A stretch of DNA of 64,000 nt. It comes from Herminiimonas sp. GTDB lineage: Bacteria; Pseudomonadota; Gammaproteobacteria; Burkholderiales; Burkholderiaceae. The stretch lies in contig NZ_JAURVN010000014.1 in the NCBI RefSeq assembly GCF_030655415.1, positions 434,001 to 498,000 of the forward strand. The letters are read 5' to 3'. A program made the translations under genes and the position numbers. This document shows, piece by piece, positions 26,020 through 35,640 of the stretch (positions are counted from its first letter, which is position 1; each line of letters begins with the position of its first letter). The notes below the pieces were generated by a model. That model did no database searches. It was not told the origin of the DNA and worked only from the letters and a program-made list of their open reading frames with translations.

Positions 26020-26742
26020 TCAGTCGAAACCATGTTTTTTCAAAATATTCTGCGCCTGTTCTTCCATTATAAAACGCACAAAATCTTTCCCGGTATTCGA
26101 ATGCAAATCAGCGGCAATCCCATAATCACTGCGCACATTGATATCGTCAGCGATACGCGCCAAATTCAAGTGAGGCAAAGCCTTTTTTGTAATCAAGGCA
26201 TTGGTGCAATACATAATGTAGGCATCAGCCTTGTCGTCTTCAAAAGCCGTAATGTAAGGCAGCTTTTCATCCGCAGTCGACACACTGAAACCGGACAACT
26301 TATGCGCCTTTGCATTCAGCGCTTGATAAAAACCAGCATGCGACTTGTCAGCATTTTTGAAGAACTGCCAAGTGTAATCGCCCATAGGGTCATTCACCGG
26401 CGTAGAAGTCGCCACTCGCACAGACGTATCACTCAAGACGTCCAGCATATTCTCCGTACTCAAATTCAGCTCAGGCCTCGCGATAACGCAAAGCTCGTTG
26501 TGCGTGAATACCAATGAAGGTCCTAGCAACATTTGTCGCGCTAACGCTTGTGTATGCTCGGTTGAAGCTGATGCGAATACATCGACTTTTTCACCCGCCT
26601 CTATCTCTTGCCGCAACTTGCCAGACGGACCGTACTTCGCATCAAATACGATTCCACCCTGTGCATGATAAGCCTGAATAATTTCATCCATTGCGGTACG
26701 TAAACTACCGGCCGCAACGATCAATGAAGATGTTTTATCCAT
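26020..26742 (-). CDS. ModA-like molybdate-binding domain protein without signal peptide
   Basis: Type-2 periplasmic-binding fold resembling ModA: LIVAAGSLRTAMDEI at the start, YGPSGKLRQEIEAGEKVDVFASAS for the oxyanion loop, and KADAYIMYCTNAL later. Unlike ModA it has no signal peptide. The only upstream extension is 12 residues to a TTG at 26778, and an in-frame stop lies 8 codons before that. It should therefore be cytoplasmic. No modB or modC is nearby. The TTG version would overlap the SMR stop by 4 bp. It could be a metal-oxyanion sensor or buffer, or a non-molybdate binder. Confidence 0.75.
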   Translation of the reverse strand: MDKTSSLIVAAGSLRTAMDEIIQAYHAQGGIVFDAKYGPSGKLRQEIEAGEKVDVFASASTEHTQALARQMLLGPSLVFTHNELCVIARPELNLSTENMLDVLSDTSVRVATSTPVNDPMGDYTWQFFKNADKSHAGFYQALNAKAHKLSGFSVSTADEKLPYITAFEDDKADAYIMYCTNALITKKALPHLNLARIADDINVRSDYGIAADLHSNTGKDFVRFIMEEQAQNILKKHGFD

Positions 26743-26774
26743 AGACAAAGGCGATCCTTGTGCTTGCGAAGAGC

Positions 26775-27107
26775 TCAATGCGCGCCAACCTTGGAAAACA
26801 AATTAATCACAAGCACGCCCGCAACAATAAGCACCATGCCGAGAATCGCGGCGGCATCCAGCGCTTGCTTGAAAACGATCCAGCCTATCAATGAAATTAG
26901 CACGACGCCGACACCTGACCAGATTGCATAAGCAATGCCAGTCGGGATAGTCTTTAACGCGACCGAAAGGAAATAGAAAGATGCTGCGTAGCCAATGACC
27001 GTTACGACACTAGGCCATAGACGAGTGAAGCCATCAGACGCTTTCAAGCAGCTCGTCGCGACAACTTCGAAGAGGATGGCAAGACCAAGAGTGATGTAGA
27101 TATTCAT
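26775..27107 (-). CDS. small multidrug resistance (EmrE/Sug) transporter
   Basis: 110-aa inner-membrane protein with four hydrophobic helices, a proton-driven antiporter of cationic drugs or guanidinium-like compounds as a dimer. The essential Glu14 is in the first helix (AILFEVVATSCLK), and EmrE-like Tyr40, Tyr60 and Trp63 (AYAIWSGVG) are in place. The Trp63-Ser-Gly pattern agrees with EmrE-type QAC exporters more than with guanidinium exporters, but subgroup assignment by eye is uncertain. It ends where the ModA-like frame begins. Confidence 0.88.
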   Translation of the reverse strand: MNIYITLGLAILFEVVATSCLKASDGFTRLWPSVVTVIGYAASFYFLSVALKTIPTGIAYAIWSGVGVVLISLIGWIVFKQALDAAAILGMVLIVAGVLVINLFSKVGAH

Positions 27108-27198
27108 TTCTAAGGCCTTTTCTTACTCAAATAAAATTGCGTATGCGCTTATTCAGCCGACAGAATGAACTTCATCAAGAAGAAGTAAATCCTGAAAA

Positions 27199-27236
27199 TA
27201 AAAAAGGGTTGCAGCCAGTTTGCTGTAACCCTTTAT
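27199..27236 (-). terminator. terminator of tRNA-Pro
   Basis: On the minus strand AAAGGGTTACAGC and GCTGCAACCCTTT pair with one mismatch around a 6-nt loop, followed by a T run. It lies 7 bp after the tRNA 3' end. Confidence 0.85.
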
Positions 27237-27242
27237 TTAATT

Positions 27243-27319
27243 TGGTCGGGACGGAGTGATTCGAACACTCGACCCCTTGCACCCCATGCAAGTACGCTAC
27301 CAGGCTGCGCTACGCCCCG
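27243..27319 (-). tRNA. tRNA-Pro (anticodon GGG)
   Basis: 77 nt with encoded CCA. Acceptor CGGGGCG pairs with CGTCCCG. The anticodon stem CTTGC/GCAAG closes the loop ATGGGGT, giving GGG. The T loop TTCGAAT is present. Confidence 0.95.
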
Positions 27320-27330
27320 ACTAGCGCAAA

Positions 27331-27336
27331 ATTATA
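27331..27336 (-). promoter_or_regulatory. -10 box of tRNA-Pro
   Basis: A perfect TATAAT 11 bp upstream of the mature tRNA 5' end, so the tRNA has its own promoter although it follows the ihfA-merR genes. The -35 region is poor. Confidence 0.5.
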
Positions 27337-27399
27337 GCAGAGCAAAGCTGTATTTTTGTCATGCAAAGATCCGAAAAGCATCTCCTAGGAAAACCGGAT

Positions 27400-27789
27400 T
27401 TACTTGAGCAGGGTCAGAATTTCTAGCAGCTCATTACGGATCGCCAGCACGGCATTCGGATCGATTGTGACGCCATCCATTGGCAGGTCGTCATCACCAC
27501 GCGCATCCAGAATACGGCTGTCGAGTTTGTTGCGTGCGCCGCTGATCGTGAAGCCTTGTTCATAGAGCAGTTCGCGTATGCGGCGAATCAGCAGAACTTC
27601 ATGGTGCTGATAATAGCGGCGGTTGCCGCGCCGTTTGACAGGCTTCAGTTGAGTGAATTCCTGTTCCCAATAGCGCAGCACATGTGGTTTAACGCCGCAC
27701 AGTTCGCTGACTTCACCGATCGTGAAGTAACGTTTGGCTGGAATCGGCGGCAATGGCGCCAATTCAGGTTTATTGATCCGTTCGTTCAT
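27400..27789 (-). CDS. MerR-family transcriptional regulator
   Basis: 129 aa. A winged helix at about 20-90 has the family pattern [27 protein letters not shown] and [31 protein letters not shown] short C-terminal helix follows for dimerisation. It lacks the cysteines of metal-sensing MerR members. It lies 3 bp after ihfA in the same operon, a conserved order in Betaproteobacteria and gammaproteobacteria. Its targets are not known to me. Confidence 0.88.
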   Translation of the reverse strand: MNERINKPELAPLPPIPAKRYFTIGEVSELCGVKPHVLRYWEQEFTQLKPVKRRGNRRYYQHHEVLLIRRIRELLYEQGFTISGARNKLDSRILDARGDDDLPMDGVTIDPNAVLAIRNELLEILTLLK

Positions 27790-27792
27790 CTA

Positions 27793-28206
27793 TCAGCTTG
27801 TGTGGACAAACGATTCTTGGCTGGACGTATCGACCATGCCTTTGAGTTTTTGGCTGGCGTGGAAAGTGACTACGCGGCGCGCGGTGATAGGAATTTCTTC
27901 GCCCGTTTTTGGATTGCGGCCAGGACGTTGCGGCTTGTCACGCAATTGGAAGTTACCGAAACCGGATAATTTTACAGCTTCACCACGCTCCAACGCGTTA
28001 CGGATTTCATCAAAGAAGGTCTCGACCATATCTTTGGCTTCGCGCTTGTTCAAGCCGACTTGCTCAAACAGCAGCTCAGCGAGTTCAGCTTTGGTCAGTG
28101 TCGGCAAATTCTTTTCCGCCTGCGAACGAACCTGCGCTTCCAGCATTGCGCGGTTCAGGTCGGCTGCCAACACGGATTGGAGTTCAGCGGAATTCACATC
28201 ATTCAT
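27793..28206 (-). CDS. ihfA: integration host factor alpha subunit, N-terminally extended frame
   Basis: DNA-bending nucleoid protein, pairs with IhfB. The HU/IHF fold is complete: [33 protein letters not shown], the [25 protein letters not shown] arm with the Pro at the DNA kink, and [13 protein letters not shown]. Normal IhfA has about 100 residues and begins at this LTKAE. Here the open frame adds about 35 residues. Start options are a GTG at 28221, the ATG at 28206 used here (137 aa), and a TTG at 28107 preceded by GGCGGAAAAG that would give a normal-length 104-aa protein. The C-terminus also runs about 10 residues beyond the fold. Confidence 0.92.
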   Translation of the reverse strand: MNDVNSAELQSVLAADLNRAMLEAQVRSQAEKNLPTLTKAELAELLFEQVGLNKREAKDMVETFFDEIRNALERGEAVKLSGFGNFQLRDKPQRPGRNPKTGEEIPITARRVVTFHASQKLKGMVDTSSQESFVHTS

Positions 28207-28286
28207 ATTCGGTATATTCACTGCGGGGCTATATGCTTTCGTATCAGCTTTGGTCTCAGATTGAGTCTTGGCTCAGATATAGCTGG

Positions 28287-30716
28287 TTATGCACGTAATT
28301 TGGCGCTGTGTTTTGTACCGGCGGCGGCTACAAATGCAGCCATTGCGGCGTCGACCAAATCATCTTGCAGGGTAGCTTGAGTATCTTGCAAGGTGAAGCG
28401 GAAAGCAAGGCTTTTTTCGTCTGCTTCCAATCCCTTGCCGCGATATTCATCAAATAAAACAACCACTTGCAAAATATTGCAGATTGGATTTACATGCTTT
28501 TCAGCAACAAAAACGTCGATTAACGCCTGTGTTGGAATCGCATGTTTTACCACCAAAGCGAGGTCGCGCGTTACCGCAGGGAACTTCGAAATTTCCTTGT
28601 AACTAGGCACATCGACTTGCTGCAAAGCATTGGCATCAACCTCGAATAAAACGGGTGCCAAAGGTAAATCGTATTTTTGCTGCCAACGTGGGTGCAACTC
28701 ACCGATAAAGCCAACGACTTTGCCGGCTAGCAGAATATTCGCGGAACGACCTGGATGCAAAGCCGGATGTTCCAGTTTCGCAAAGGTCAGGGACTTCGGT
28801 GCAAACAAGGCTTCCAGATCAGCTTTAACGTCAAAGTAATCGACGTTGCGTGTATCCATGCCCCACTGCTCTTCCACGATAGGACCGTAGGCAATTGCAG
28901 CGACGCGCTTAGGCTGGTCGTAACCGGCAACCGACAGCGGACCATCTTGTTCGATGTTATTGCGCAGATACACCGCACCGATTTCAAACAGGCGAATACG
29001 GCTGACCTTGCGGTTCAGGTTGTAGCGCACATTGGCGATCAAATTGCCGATCATCGATGAACGCATCACGCTCATCTGGCTTGCAATTGGATTCAGCAAT
29101 TTGATTGGATTGGTGTTGCCGGCGAAGTCGGCTTCCCACGCTTGCTCGACAAAGCTGAAATTGACCACTTCCTGATAGTCGGAATCAGCCAGTTGACGAC
29201 GAATCGTGAACAACGAACGCGTGTTCTCAGGACGAATGCGCATTGCATTCGCTGCGACTGGCGGCAAGGCTGGAATATTCTCAAAGCCGTAGACGCGCGC
29301 GATCTCTTCGATCAGGTCTTCTTCAATTTCAATATCGAAACGATACGACGGCGGCGTCACCGAGAACACGCCGTCTTTTTGCGTAAATGGCAGCGCAAGA
29401 CGCGTGAAGATATCGGCGATCTGCGCGTCAGTCAATGCCACGCCGATGACCTTGACGGCGCGAACGGTGCGCACGCTGACAGGATCGCGTTTTGGCAAGT
29501 TGATGATATGGTCGTCGATCGGGCCAACCGCAGTTTTATCTTTTTGGCCGCAGATCTCAACGATCAATGCGGTGATGCGTTCGATGTTTTCAACCGTGGT
29601 GGCAAAGTCGACACCACGTTCAAAGCGATGCGCTGCATCCGTCGAAAAATTGAAGCGACGTGCACGGCCTTGGATTGCATTCGGATACCAGAATGCGGCT
29701 TCCAGATAAATGTCTTGTGTGTCGAGTGAGACTGCGGTTGCGTCGCCGCCCATGATGCCGGCCAGCGATTCGATTTTCTGATCGTCGGCGATCACGCCTA
29801 TCCACTCGTCGACGGCAACTGTGTTGCCGTTCAAGAGCTTCAGCGATTCGTCTTTTTTACCCCAGCGTACATTCAAGCCGCCATGGATTTTGTCCAGATC
29901 GAATACGTGGGTAGGACGACCCAGCTCGAGCATGACGTAATTCGAAATATCAACCAATGCGGAAATCGGACGTTGACCGCTACGTTCCAAACGTTGCTTC
30001 ATCCAATCCGGCGTATTCGCTTTTGCATTCAAGCCGCGTATGATGCGGCCGGAAAAACGTCCGCATAAATCCGGAGCGGAAATGATGACCGGCAATACAT
30101 CTTTGATCGTCGCTGCCACTACTTGATAAGTCGGCGCTTTTAATGGCGTGCCGGTCAAAGCTGACACTTCACGCGCGACACCGAGAACCGACAGGCAATC
30201 TGCCTTGTTCGGTGTCAGCTTGATCGTGAATTTCAAATCATTGAGCTGATAGTAATCGCGGAAATTTTGGCCGATAGGCGCGTCCGATGGCAAGTCCATC
30301 AAGCCGCCCTGCTCATCCGACAATTTCAATTCTTTTGCTGAGCACAGCATGCCTTGCGATTCCACACCGCGCAATTCGCCGACCTTGATTTCGAAAGGTT
30401 TGCCATCTGCGCCAGGCGGCAATATCGCGCCAGCCAATGCGCAAACGACTTTCATGCCAGCCCGCACATTCGGCGCACCGCAGACGATGTTCAACAAGGT
30501 TCCGGTACCGGCATCAACCTGACAAACATTCAAACGATCGGCGTTCGGGTGCTTGGCGATTTCGCGCACTTCAGCGACTACGACATTCGAGAATGGCGGC
30601 GCGACCGGTTCGACTTCTTCGACTTCCAGACCAGACATCGTCAACATGTGCGCCAATTCATCCGACGTCATGTTCGGATCGACCATCGTACGGAGCCAGC
30701 TTTCGGAAAATTGCAT
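28287..30716 (-). CDS. pheT: phenylalanyl-tRNA synthetase beta subunit
   Basis: 809 aa, cytoplasmic alpha2beta2 enzyme with PheS. N-terminal tRNA-binding OB fold (about 40-150, [25 protein letters not shown]), B3/4 editing domain in the middle, B5 near 400-475 and the ferredoxin-like anticodon-binding domain at the C-terminus (about 715-808, [18 protein letters not shown]). AAGG lies before the ATG. It follows pheS by 78 bp and precedes ihfA, as in many proteobacteria. Confidence 0.97.
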   Translation of the reverse strand: MQFSESWLRTMVDPNMTSDELAHMLTMSGLEVEEVEPVAPPFSNVVVAEVREIAKHPNADRLNVCQVDAGTGTLLNIVCGAPNVRAGMKVVCALAGAILPPGADGKPFEIKVGELRGVESQGMLCSAKELKLSDEQGGLMDLPSDAPIGQNFRDYYQLNDLKFTIKLTPNKADCLSVLGVAREVSALTGTPLKAPTYQVVAATIKDVLPVIISAPDLCGRFSGRIIRGLNAKANTPDWMKQRLERSGQRPISALVDISNYVMLELGRPTHVFDLDKIHGGLNVRWGKKDESLKLLNGNTVAVDEWIGVIADDQKIESLAGIMGGDATAVSLDTQDIYLEAAFWYPNAIQGRARRFNFSTDAAHRFERGVDFATTVENIERITALIVEICGQKDKTAVGPIDDHIINLPKRDPVSVRTVRAVKVIGVALTDAQIADIFTRLALPFTQKDGVFSVTPPSYRFDIEIEEDLIEEIARVYGFENIPALPPVAANAMRIRPENTRSLFTIRRQLADSDYQEVVNFSFVEQAWEADFAGNTNPIKLLNPIASQMSVMRSSMIGNLIANVRYNLNRKVSRIRLFEIGAVYLRNNIEQDGPLSVAGYDQPKRVAAIAYGPIVEEQWGMDTRNVDYFDVKADLEALFAPKSLTFAKLEHPALHPGRSANILLAGKVVGFIGELHPRWQQKYDLPLAPVLFEVDANALQQVDVPSYKEISKFPAVTRDLALVVKHAIPTQALIDVFVAEKHVNPICNILQVVVLFDEYRGKGLEADEKSLAFRFTLQDTQATLQDDLVDAAMAAFVAAAGTKHSAKLRA

Positions 30717-30794
30717 GATTTAAAAACCTTTTGCCACAGACACCACAAAGAAATCAGAGCACGCGCTTGTTCAGCATGCCCTGCCTTGTTACTG

Positions 30795-31811
30795 CTAGTT
30801 GAATTGTTTCAGGAAACGCAAATCGCCTTCGTAGAACAGGCGCAGATCATTGATGCCATAACGCAGCATCGTCAGGCGTTCAAGGCCGGAGCCAAACGCA
30901 AAACCGATGAATTGTTCTGGATCGAATCCCATATTGCGCATCACGTTCGGATGCACTTGGCCGGCGCCGGATACTTCGAGCCAGCGGCCTTTTAACGGAC
31001 CGCTACCGAAGGCGATATCGATCTCGGCCGACGGTTCTGTGAATGGGAAATACGAAGGACGGAAGCGCACTTGCAGATCGTCAGTTTCGAAAAATGCTTT
31101 GACGAAATTGAGGTACACGCCCTTCAAGTCGGCGAAGCTGATGTTTTCATCGATCCACAAACCTTCGACCTGATGGAACATAGGCGAATGCGTTGCATCG
31201 CTATCCACACGGTAGGTACGGCCCGGCGCGATCACGCGGATAGGCGGTTTGTTCATGCGTGCATAGCGCACTTGCATCGGGCTGGTATGCGTACGCAGCA
31301 GCAAAGGCTTACCTTGCGTATCGTTGCCTTCGATGTAAAACGTATCTTGCATCGAGCGCGCTGGATGATTCTCCGGGCTGTTCAATGCAGTGAAATTGGT
31401 CCAGTCGTTTTCGATCTCGGGGCCATCGGCCACGTCGAAACCAATCGAGCCGAAAATCTCTTCAACGCGCTGCCATGTACGCATGACAGGGTGAATGCCA
31501 CCGGTGCCGCGACCACGGCCAGGCAGAGTGATGTCGATGGCTTCCGCATTCAGGCGGGATTCCATCTGTGCATTGGATAAAGCATCACGACGCGCTGTCA
31601 GCGCAGCCTCGATCTTTTCTTTTGCGGAATTGATGACAGCGCCCTGGGTCTTGCGCTCATCCGGCGCGAGCTTGCCTAGGCTCTTCATCTGTTCAGTGAT
31701 CTGTCCCGTTTTACCGAGGTATTTCGCTTTCGCGTTTTCCAGCGCGGCGGCATCATCTGCGGCGACGAAATCGGTCTGGGCTTGCGTTACAAGTTGTTCT
31801 AGGGGATTCAT
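30795..31811 (-). CDS. pheS: phenylalanyl-tRNA synthetase alpha subunit
   Basis: 338-aa catalytic subunit. N-terminal coiled coil (1-90) and class II core: motif 2 in the region [10 protein letters not shown], and motif 3 [19 protein letters not shown] [11 protein letters not shown] near the end. The ATG at 31811 gives the usual N-terminus ([12 protein letters not shown]), with AAGGA 14 nt away. The same frame stays open upstream for 25 more codons to an ATG at 31886, with an unusual Phe-rich stretch described in the findings. Confidence 0.96.
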   Translation of the reverse strand: MNPLEQLVTQAQTDFVAADDAAALENAKAKYLGKTGQITEQMKSLGKLAPDERKTQGAVINSAKEKIEAALTARRDALSNAQMESRLNAEAIDITLPGRGRGTGGIHPVMRTWQRVEEIFGSIGFDVADGPEIENDWTNFTALNSPENHPARSMQDTFYIEGNDTQGKPLLLRTHTSPMQVRYARMNKPPIRVIAPGRTYRVDSDATHSPMFHQVEGLWIDENISFADLKGVYLNFVKAFFETDDLQVRFRPSYFPFTEPSAEIDIAFGSGPLKGRWLEVSGAGQVHPNVMRNMGFDPEQFIGFAFGSGLERLTMLRYGINDLRLFYEGDLRFLKQFN

Positions 31812-31920
31812 GCGGTTTGTTTTCGTCCTTAGCAAGGAAGCCGAAAAGGAAAGCCCAAAGGCCGTGCAAAAATAAAAACGGGACATAGGTATGAACCCTG
31901 CCCCGCTCTCGGATATTGCT

Positions 31921-31940
31921 GCACTGTCCGAAGACAGTGC
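31921..31940 (-). promoter_or_regulatory. UUCG-capped hairpin between rplT and pheS
   Basis: GCACTGTC-TTCG-GACAGTGC on the minus strand is a perfect 8-bp stem with a UUCG tetraloop, 13 nt after the rplT stop. A U-rich segment lies about 40 nt further down, too far for simple intrinsic termination. It could stabilise the upstream mRNA 3' end or be part of a pheS leader switch. Confidence 0.55.
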
Positions 31941-31953
31941 ATACGATCACAAC

Positions 31954-32313
31954 TTAAGCAGCGATGGTTGTTTTCACCTGATTCACGATTGCCGCGAATG
32001 CTGGTTTGTCCATCACAGCCATATCAGCCAGGACTTTACGGTCCAGCTCGATAGATGCGCGTTTCAGACCGTTCATGAACACGCTGTATGTCAGACCATG
32101 TTCACGCGATGCTGCGTTGATACGGGTGATCCACAATGCGCGGAAAACACGTTTCTTGTTACGACGATCGCGGTATGCATATTGACCAGCGCGCATAACT
32201 GCTTGCTTGGCAATACGGTAGACCTTACTGCGACGACCACGATAGCCTTTGGCTTTGTCGAGGATCTTTTTATGACGGGCCCGTGCTGTGACCCCACGTT
32301 TTACTCTAGGCAT
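31954..32313 (-). CDS. rplT: 50S ribosomal protein L20
   Basis: 119 aa, 23S rRNA-binding assembly protein. The basic N-terminal extension [17 protein letters not shown] and the globular end ([16 protein letters not shown]) are typical. In E. coli L20 represses translation of its own operon by binding the rpmI leader. It lies 26 bp after rpmI. Confidence 0.97.
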   Translation of the reverse strand: MPRVKRGVTARARHKKILDKAKGYRGRRSKVYRIAKQAVMRAGQYAYRDRRNKKRVFRALWITRINAASREHGLTYSVFMNGLKRASIELDRKVLADMAVMDKPAFAAIVNQVKTTIAA

Positions 32314-32339
32314 GATTGCTCCTGATTAATTGAGTGAGG

Positions 32340-32537
32340 TTAAGCGTTCGGCATCATTGCGCGAACAGAATTCATGTTGGTGTCATGAACACCGACAGAA
32401 CCGCGCAATTGACGTTTATTTTTTGTGGTTTTCTTGGTCAAAATATGACGTTTGAAAGCTTGACCGCGTTTAACGGTTCCACCTGGACGTACACGAAAGC
32501 GCTTTTTGGCGCTGCTTTTCGTTTTCATTTTAGGCAT
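32340..32537 (-). CDS. rpmI: 50S ribosomal protein L35
   Basis: 65 aa, very basic: [20 protein letters not shown] and the C-terminal [11 protein letters not shown]. The frame is open 11 codons further up; the ATG at 32537 gives the universal L35 N-terminus. The 162-nt gap before it is structured (see the next entry). Confidence 0.96.
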   Translation of the reverse strand: MPKMKTKSSAKKRFRVRPGGTVKRGQAFKRHILTKKTTKNKRQLRGSVGVHDTNMNSVRAMMPNA

Positions 32538-32631
32538 GACACACTCTATCCTTTTAGGGGACAGTTCCATTTTATATGATTGCAGGTGGCAGCAATTTCG
32601 CTACACTTGGATGCCTACTCTCACTTGTAAT

Positions 32632-32687
32632 GCAGTGGAATCGAGTCCACTGCTATTTGTGCGAATCGCTCGTTACCGGGCGACTCG
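32632..32687 (-). promoter_or_regulatory. two hairpins in the infC-rpmI gap, candidate L20 operator
   Basis: On the minus strand CGAGTCGC/GCGATTCG (8 bp, one G-U; 32662-32687) is followed by GCAGTGGA-CTCGAT-TCCACTGC (perfect 8 bp; 32632-32653). Both lie between the infC stop and the rpmI start with no T run. The place matches the E. coli site where L20 controls rpmI-rplT translation. The resemblance to the rRNA site was not tested. Confidence 0.45.
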
Positions 32688-32699
32688 TACGAAATTCTA

Positions 32700-33221
32700 T
32701 TACTTCTTCTTCTTAGGCGACAGAACCATAATCATCTGACGGCCTTCCATCTTTGGAAACTGTTCAACCTGGCCGTATGGTTCCAAGTCAGCTTTCAAGC
32801 GTTCCAACATGCGGAAACCAATATCCTGATGCGCCATTTCACGACCGCGGAAACGCAGCGTGATTTTGGTTTTATCACCATCGTCCAGGAATTTGATCAG
32901 ATTGCGCAGCTTGATGTTGTAATCGCCATCATCGGTACCAGGCCGGAATTTTACTTCCTTGATCAGAATGACTTTCTGTTTCAGCTTGGCTTCGTGCGCC
33001 TTCTTCTGTTCCTGGTATTTGAACTTGCCGTAGTCCATCAGGCGAGCGACCGGCGGTTGCGCAGTTGGCGCAATCTCGACCAGATCGACATTAGCTTCTT
33101 CCGCCAAGCGGAAGGCATCTGCCAGACTAACGATACCAAGTGCCTCGTTTTCGACACCACTCAAACGCAGCTCAGGCGCTGTAATTTCACCGTTGATCCG
33201 ATGCGACTTATCAGTAGCTAT
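32700..33221 (-). CDS. infC: translation initiation factor IF-3, apparent AUA start
   Basis: 173 aa; keeps 30S subunits free and checks initiator tRNA and start codons. N-domain with [12 protein letters not shown] and [24 protein letters not shown]; helical linker [19 protein letters not shown]-domain with [24 protein letters not shown]. No ATG, GTG or TTG exists in front of the conserved RINGEI. ATA at 33221 has AAGGA with 7 nt spacing and gives [12 protein letters not shown]. An ATT two codons upstream is only about 1 nt from that site. A weak start codon fits the known IF-3 autoregulation through AUU in E. coli. Confidence 0.93.
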   Translation of the reverse strand: MATDKSHRINGEITAPELRLSGVENEALGIVSLADAFRLAEEANVDLVEIAPTAQPPVARLMDYGKFKYQEQKKAHEAKLKQKVILIKEVKFRPGTDDGDYNIKLRNLIKFLDDGDKTKITLRFRGREMAHQDIGFRMLERLKADLEPYGQVEQFPKMEGRQMIMVLSPKKKK

Positions 33222-33281
33222 TGCAATTTCCTTTTAAAATCAAATAATTAAGCCGTGCTCTTGCGCTATGGGTTTGACCCC

Positions 33282-35189
33282 TCAGGCTTTGGTTTCCACC
33301 TCATTATTGAGGCGTTCTACCAATAAATCGACAGGCATGACACCCAGATCGACATTACCTCGCACTCGCACCGCCACTGTTCCTGCATCCCGCTCTTTGT
33401 CGCCAATAACAATAATATATGGCAACTTCTGAATTGAATGCTCGCGTATTTTATAGGTTATTTTCTCATTACGCAAATCGACGTGCACTCTAAACCCTTG
33501 TTTCTTCAGGTTTTGTGCAACAGCCTGCGCATAATCGGCTTGCGCGTCAGAGATATTCAACACCGCGATTTGGACTGGAGCCAGCCACAAAGGCAAGGCG
33601 CCAGCGTGATTTTCGATCAGCATGCCGATGAAGCGCTCGAAGGAACCCAAGATCGCACGGTGCAACATGACTGGAATCTTCTTGGTGTTGTCTTCGGCGA
33701 CATATTCCGCGCCCAGACGCGCTGGCATCGAGAAATCGACCTGAATCGTGCCGCATTGCCACATACGGCCAATCGCATCTTTCAGCGTGTATTCGATCTT
33801 CGGACCGTAAAATGCGCCCTCGCCCGGCGAAATCTCATACGTGCAGCCGGAGCGATCCAGCGAAGCGATCAATGCAGCTTCAGCCTTGTCCCACGCCTCA
33901 TCCGAGCCGACGCGTTTCTCAGGACGTGTTGCCACTTTATAAATAACATCTGTAAAACCAAAGTTGAGATAAACCTTTTGCAACAATGCAGTAAAGGCAA
34001 CGCACTCATCCAGAATTTGGTCTTCGGTACAGAAAATATGACCATCATCTTGCGTAAAACCACGCACGCGCATCATGCCGTGCAGCGAACCTGACGGTTC
34101 ATTGCGATGGCACTGACCGAATTCGCCGTAACGCAACGGCAGTTCGCGATACGAACGCAAATCCGATGCGAAAATCTGCACGTGACCCGGACAGTTCATA
34201 GGCTTCAACGCATACGAGCGGTTTTCCGACTCGGTCGTGAACATATTCTCTTTGTAGTTTTCCCAGTGGCCGGATTTCTCCCACAGACTGCGATCGAGAA
34301 TTTGCGGAGCTTTAACTTCCTGGTAACCGTTGTCTTGATAGACGCGGCGCATGTATTGCTCTACTTGCTGCCAGACTGTCCAGCCTTTTGGATGCCAGAA
34401 GATCAAGCCAGGCGCTTCTTCCTGAAAGTGGAATAGATCCAGCGCACGACCCAACTTGCGGTGATCGCGCTTCTCGGCTTCTTCCAGCATGTTCAGATAG
34501 GCTTCTTGCTCTTCCTTTTTCGCCCATGCAGTGCCGTAGATACGCTGCAGCATTTCATTCTTGGAATCGCCACGCCAGTAAGCGCCGGCCAATTTCATCA
34601 GCTTGAATACTTTCAACTTGCCGGTCGATGGTACGTGTGGACCACGGCACAGATCTGTGAACTTGCCTTCGCTATACAGCGAGACATCCTGATCAGCCGG
34701 AATCGACGCGATGATTTCTGCCTTATAGGCTTCGCCGATAGATTTGAAATACTCGACTGCTTCGTCGCGTGGTAAAACCTTGCGGGTAACTGGCTCGTCT
34801 TTTTTCGCCAGCTCGGTCATTTTCTTTTCGATCGCCAGCAAATCCTCTGGCGTAAACGGACGCTTGTACGAAAAATCGTAATAGAAGCCGTTTTCGATGA
34901 CCGGACCAATCGTTACTTGCGCATCCGGGAACAATTCTTTGACTGCATACGCCAGCAAATGCGCGGTCGAGTGACGAATCACATCCAGACCTTCAGCATC
35001 TTTGTCGGTAATGATCGCCAGATCGCTATCTTGCTCGATCAGATACGAGGTATCGACCACATTGCCGTTGACCTTGCCAGCGAGCGCAGCCTTTGCAAGG
35101 CCCGCGCCAATATTGCCAGCGACTTGCGCCACGGTGACAGGGGAATCGAATTCGCGTTGCGAACCATCAGGAAGGCGGACTGTAATCAT
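33282..35189 (-). CDS. thrS: threonyl-tRNA synthetase
   Basis: 635 aa. Order: TGS domain (1-62), editing domain with [12 protein letters not shown] (about 70-220), class II catalytic core with the zinc Cys in [10 protein letters not shown] (near 335) and [15 protein letters not shown], and the anticodon-binding domain from about 530. AGAGAA lies before the ATG. First gene of thrS-infC-rpmI-rplT. A terminator lies just upstream, so a promoter should sit at 35190-35258, but no clear boxes were seen there. Confidence 0.97.
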   Translation of the reverse strand: MITVRLPDGSQREFDSPVTVAQVAGNIGAGLAKAALAGKVNGNVVDTSYLIEQDSDLAIITDKDAEGLDVIRHSTAHLLAYAVKELFPDAQVTIGPVIENGFYYDFSYKRPFTPEDLLAIEKKMTELAKKDEPVTRKVLPRDEAVEYFKSIGEAYKAEIIASIPADQDVSLYSEGKFTDLCRGPHVPSTGKLKVFKLMKLAGAYWRGDSKNEMLQRIYGTAWAKKEEQEAYLNMLEEAEKRDHRKLGRALDLFHFQEEAPGLIFWHPKGWTVWQQVEQYMRRVYQDNGYQEVKAPQILDRSLWEKSGHWENYKENMFTTESENRSYALKPMNCPGHVQIFASDLRSYRELPLRYGEFGQCHRNEPSGSLHGMMRVRGFTQDDGHIFCTEDQILDECVAFTALLQKVYLNFGFTDVIYKVATRPEKRVGSDEAWDKAEAALIASLDRSGCTYEISPGEGAFYGPKIEYTLKDAIGRMWQCGTIQVDFSMPARLGAEYVAEDNTKKIPVMLHRAILGSFERFIGMLIENHAGALPLWLAPVQIAVLNISDAQADYAQAVAQNLKKQGFRVHVDLRNEKITYKIREHSIQKLPYIIVIGDKERDAGTVAVRVRGNVDLGVMPVDLLVERLNNEVETKA

Positions 35190-35258
35190 TTTTCTCTCCG
35201 TTTCAGCGGGGACTTGCTTGCTGACGCTAGATTAATTGAACAACAAAAAATGCGGACG

Positions 35259-35287
35259 AAAAAAAACGCGGGCTAGCCGCGCTTTTT
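35259..35287 (-). terminator. terminator between tRNA-Val and thrS
   Basis: On the minus strand a CGCGG/CCGCG stem with a 5-nt loop is flanked by an A/T extension and followed by T8. It lies 122 bp after tRNA-Val and 70 bp before the thrS start. It may end the tRNA transcript. Confidence 0.65.
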
Positions 35288-35408
35288 CAAATGGTAATGA
35301 CGAAAAAGAACCCGACTTAGCGTCGCTCGGAAACCAGTGTGGTTGTCGTTCGCGGTGTCATAACCGGGTTTGCCTTTCTCGCTCTTACAGGTTTTACCAA
35401 TTTTTCGT

Positions 35409-35485
35409 TGGTAGGCACGATTGGACTCGAACCAACGACCCCTACCATGTCAAGGTAGTGCTCTAACCAGCTGAGCTACGCGCCT
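35409..35485 (-). tRNA. tRNA-Val (anticodon GAC)
   Basis: 77 nt with encoded CCA. Acceptor AGGCGCG pairs with CGTGCCT with one G-U. The anticodon stem CTACC/GGTAG has the loop TTGACAT, giving GAC. The D arm AGCTCAGCTGG and the T loop TTCGAGT are standard. The 35190-35640 interval otherwise holds only its promoter and the terminator above. Confidence 0.95.
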
Positions 35486-35496
35486 AAAGAAGCGAA

Positions 35497-35502
35497 ATTA
35501 TA
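35497..35502 (-). promoter_or_regulatory. -10 box of tRNA-Val
   Basis: A perfect TATAAT 11 bp upstream of the tRNA 5' end, the same spacing as at tRNA-Pro. No good -35 box. Confidence 0.5.
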
Positions 35503-35640
35503 GCGGCAAAATATCTTCTTAGCTAGCCCCTAAATGAACTGTTTTAAAACATTCCTTGAAAATCATGCGGGGTCGCGATTTTGCATATTCATCTATAGAT
35601 ACAAATTCCTGCATCTTCCCTCCGCATCAATAACGATTAA

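Noticed and set aside
31879..31905. CGGG...CCCG hairpin followed by T-rich DNA before pheS as an intrinsic attenuator
   Set aside because: Only 4 bp of outer stem with a bulged interior; too weak to call a terminator, though kept as context in the pheS finding.
35236..35466. 76-codon plus-strand frame ending in RHDWTRTNDPYHVKVVL
   Set aside because: It is the complement of tRNA-Val and its flank read as protein, a well-known false gene.
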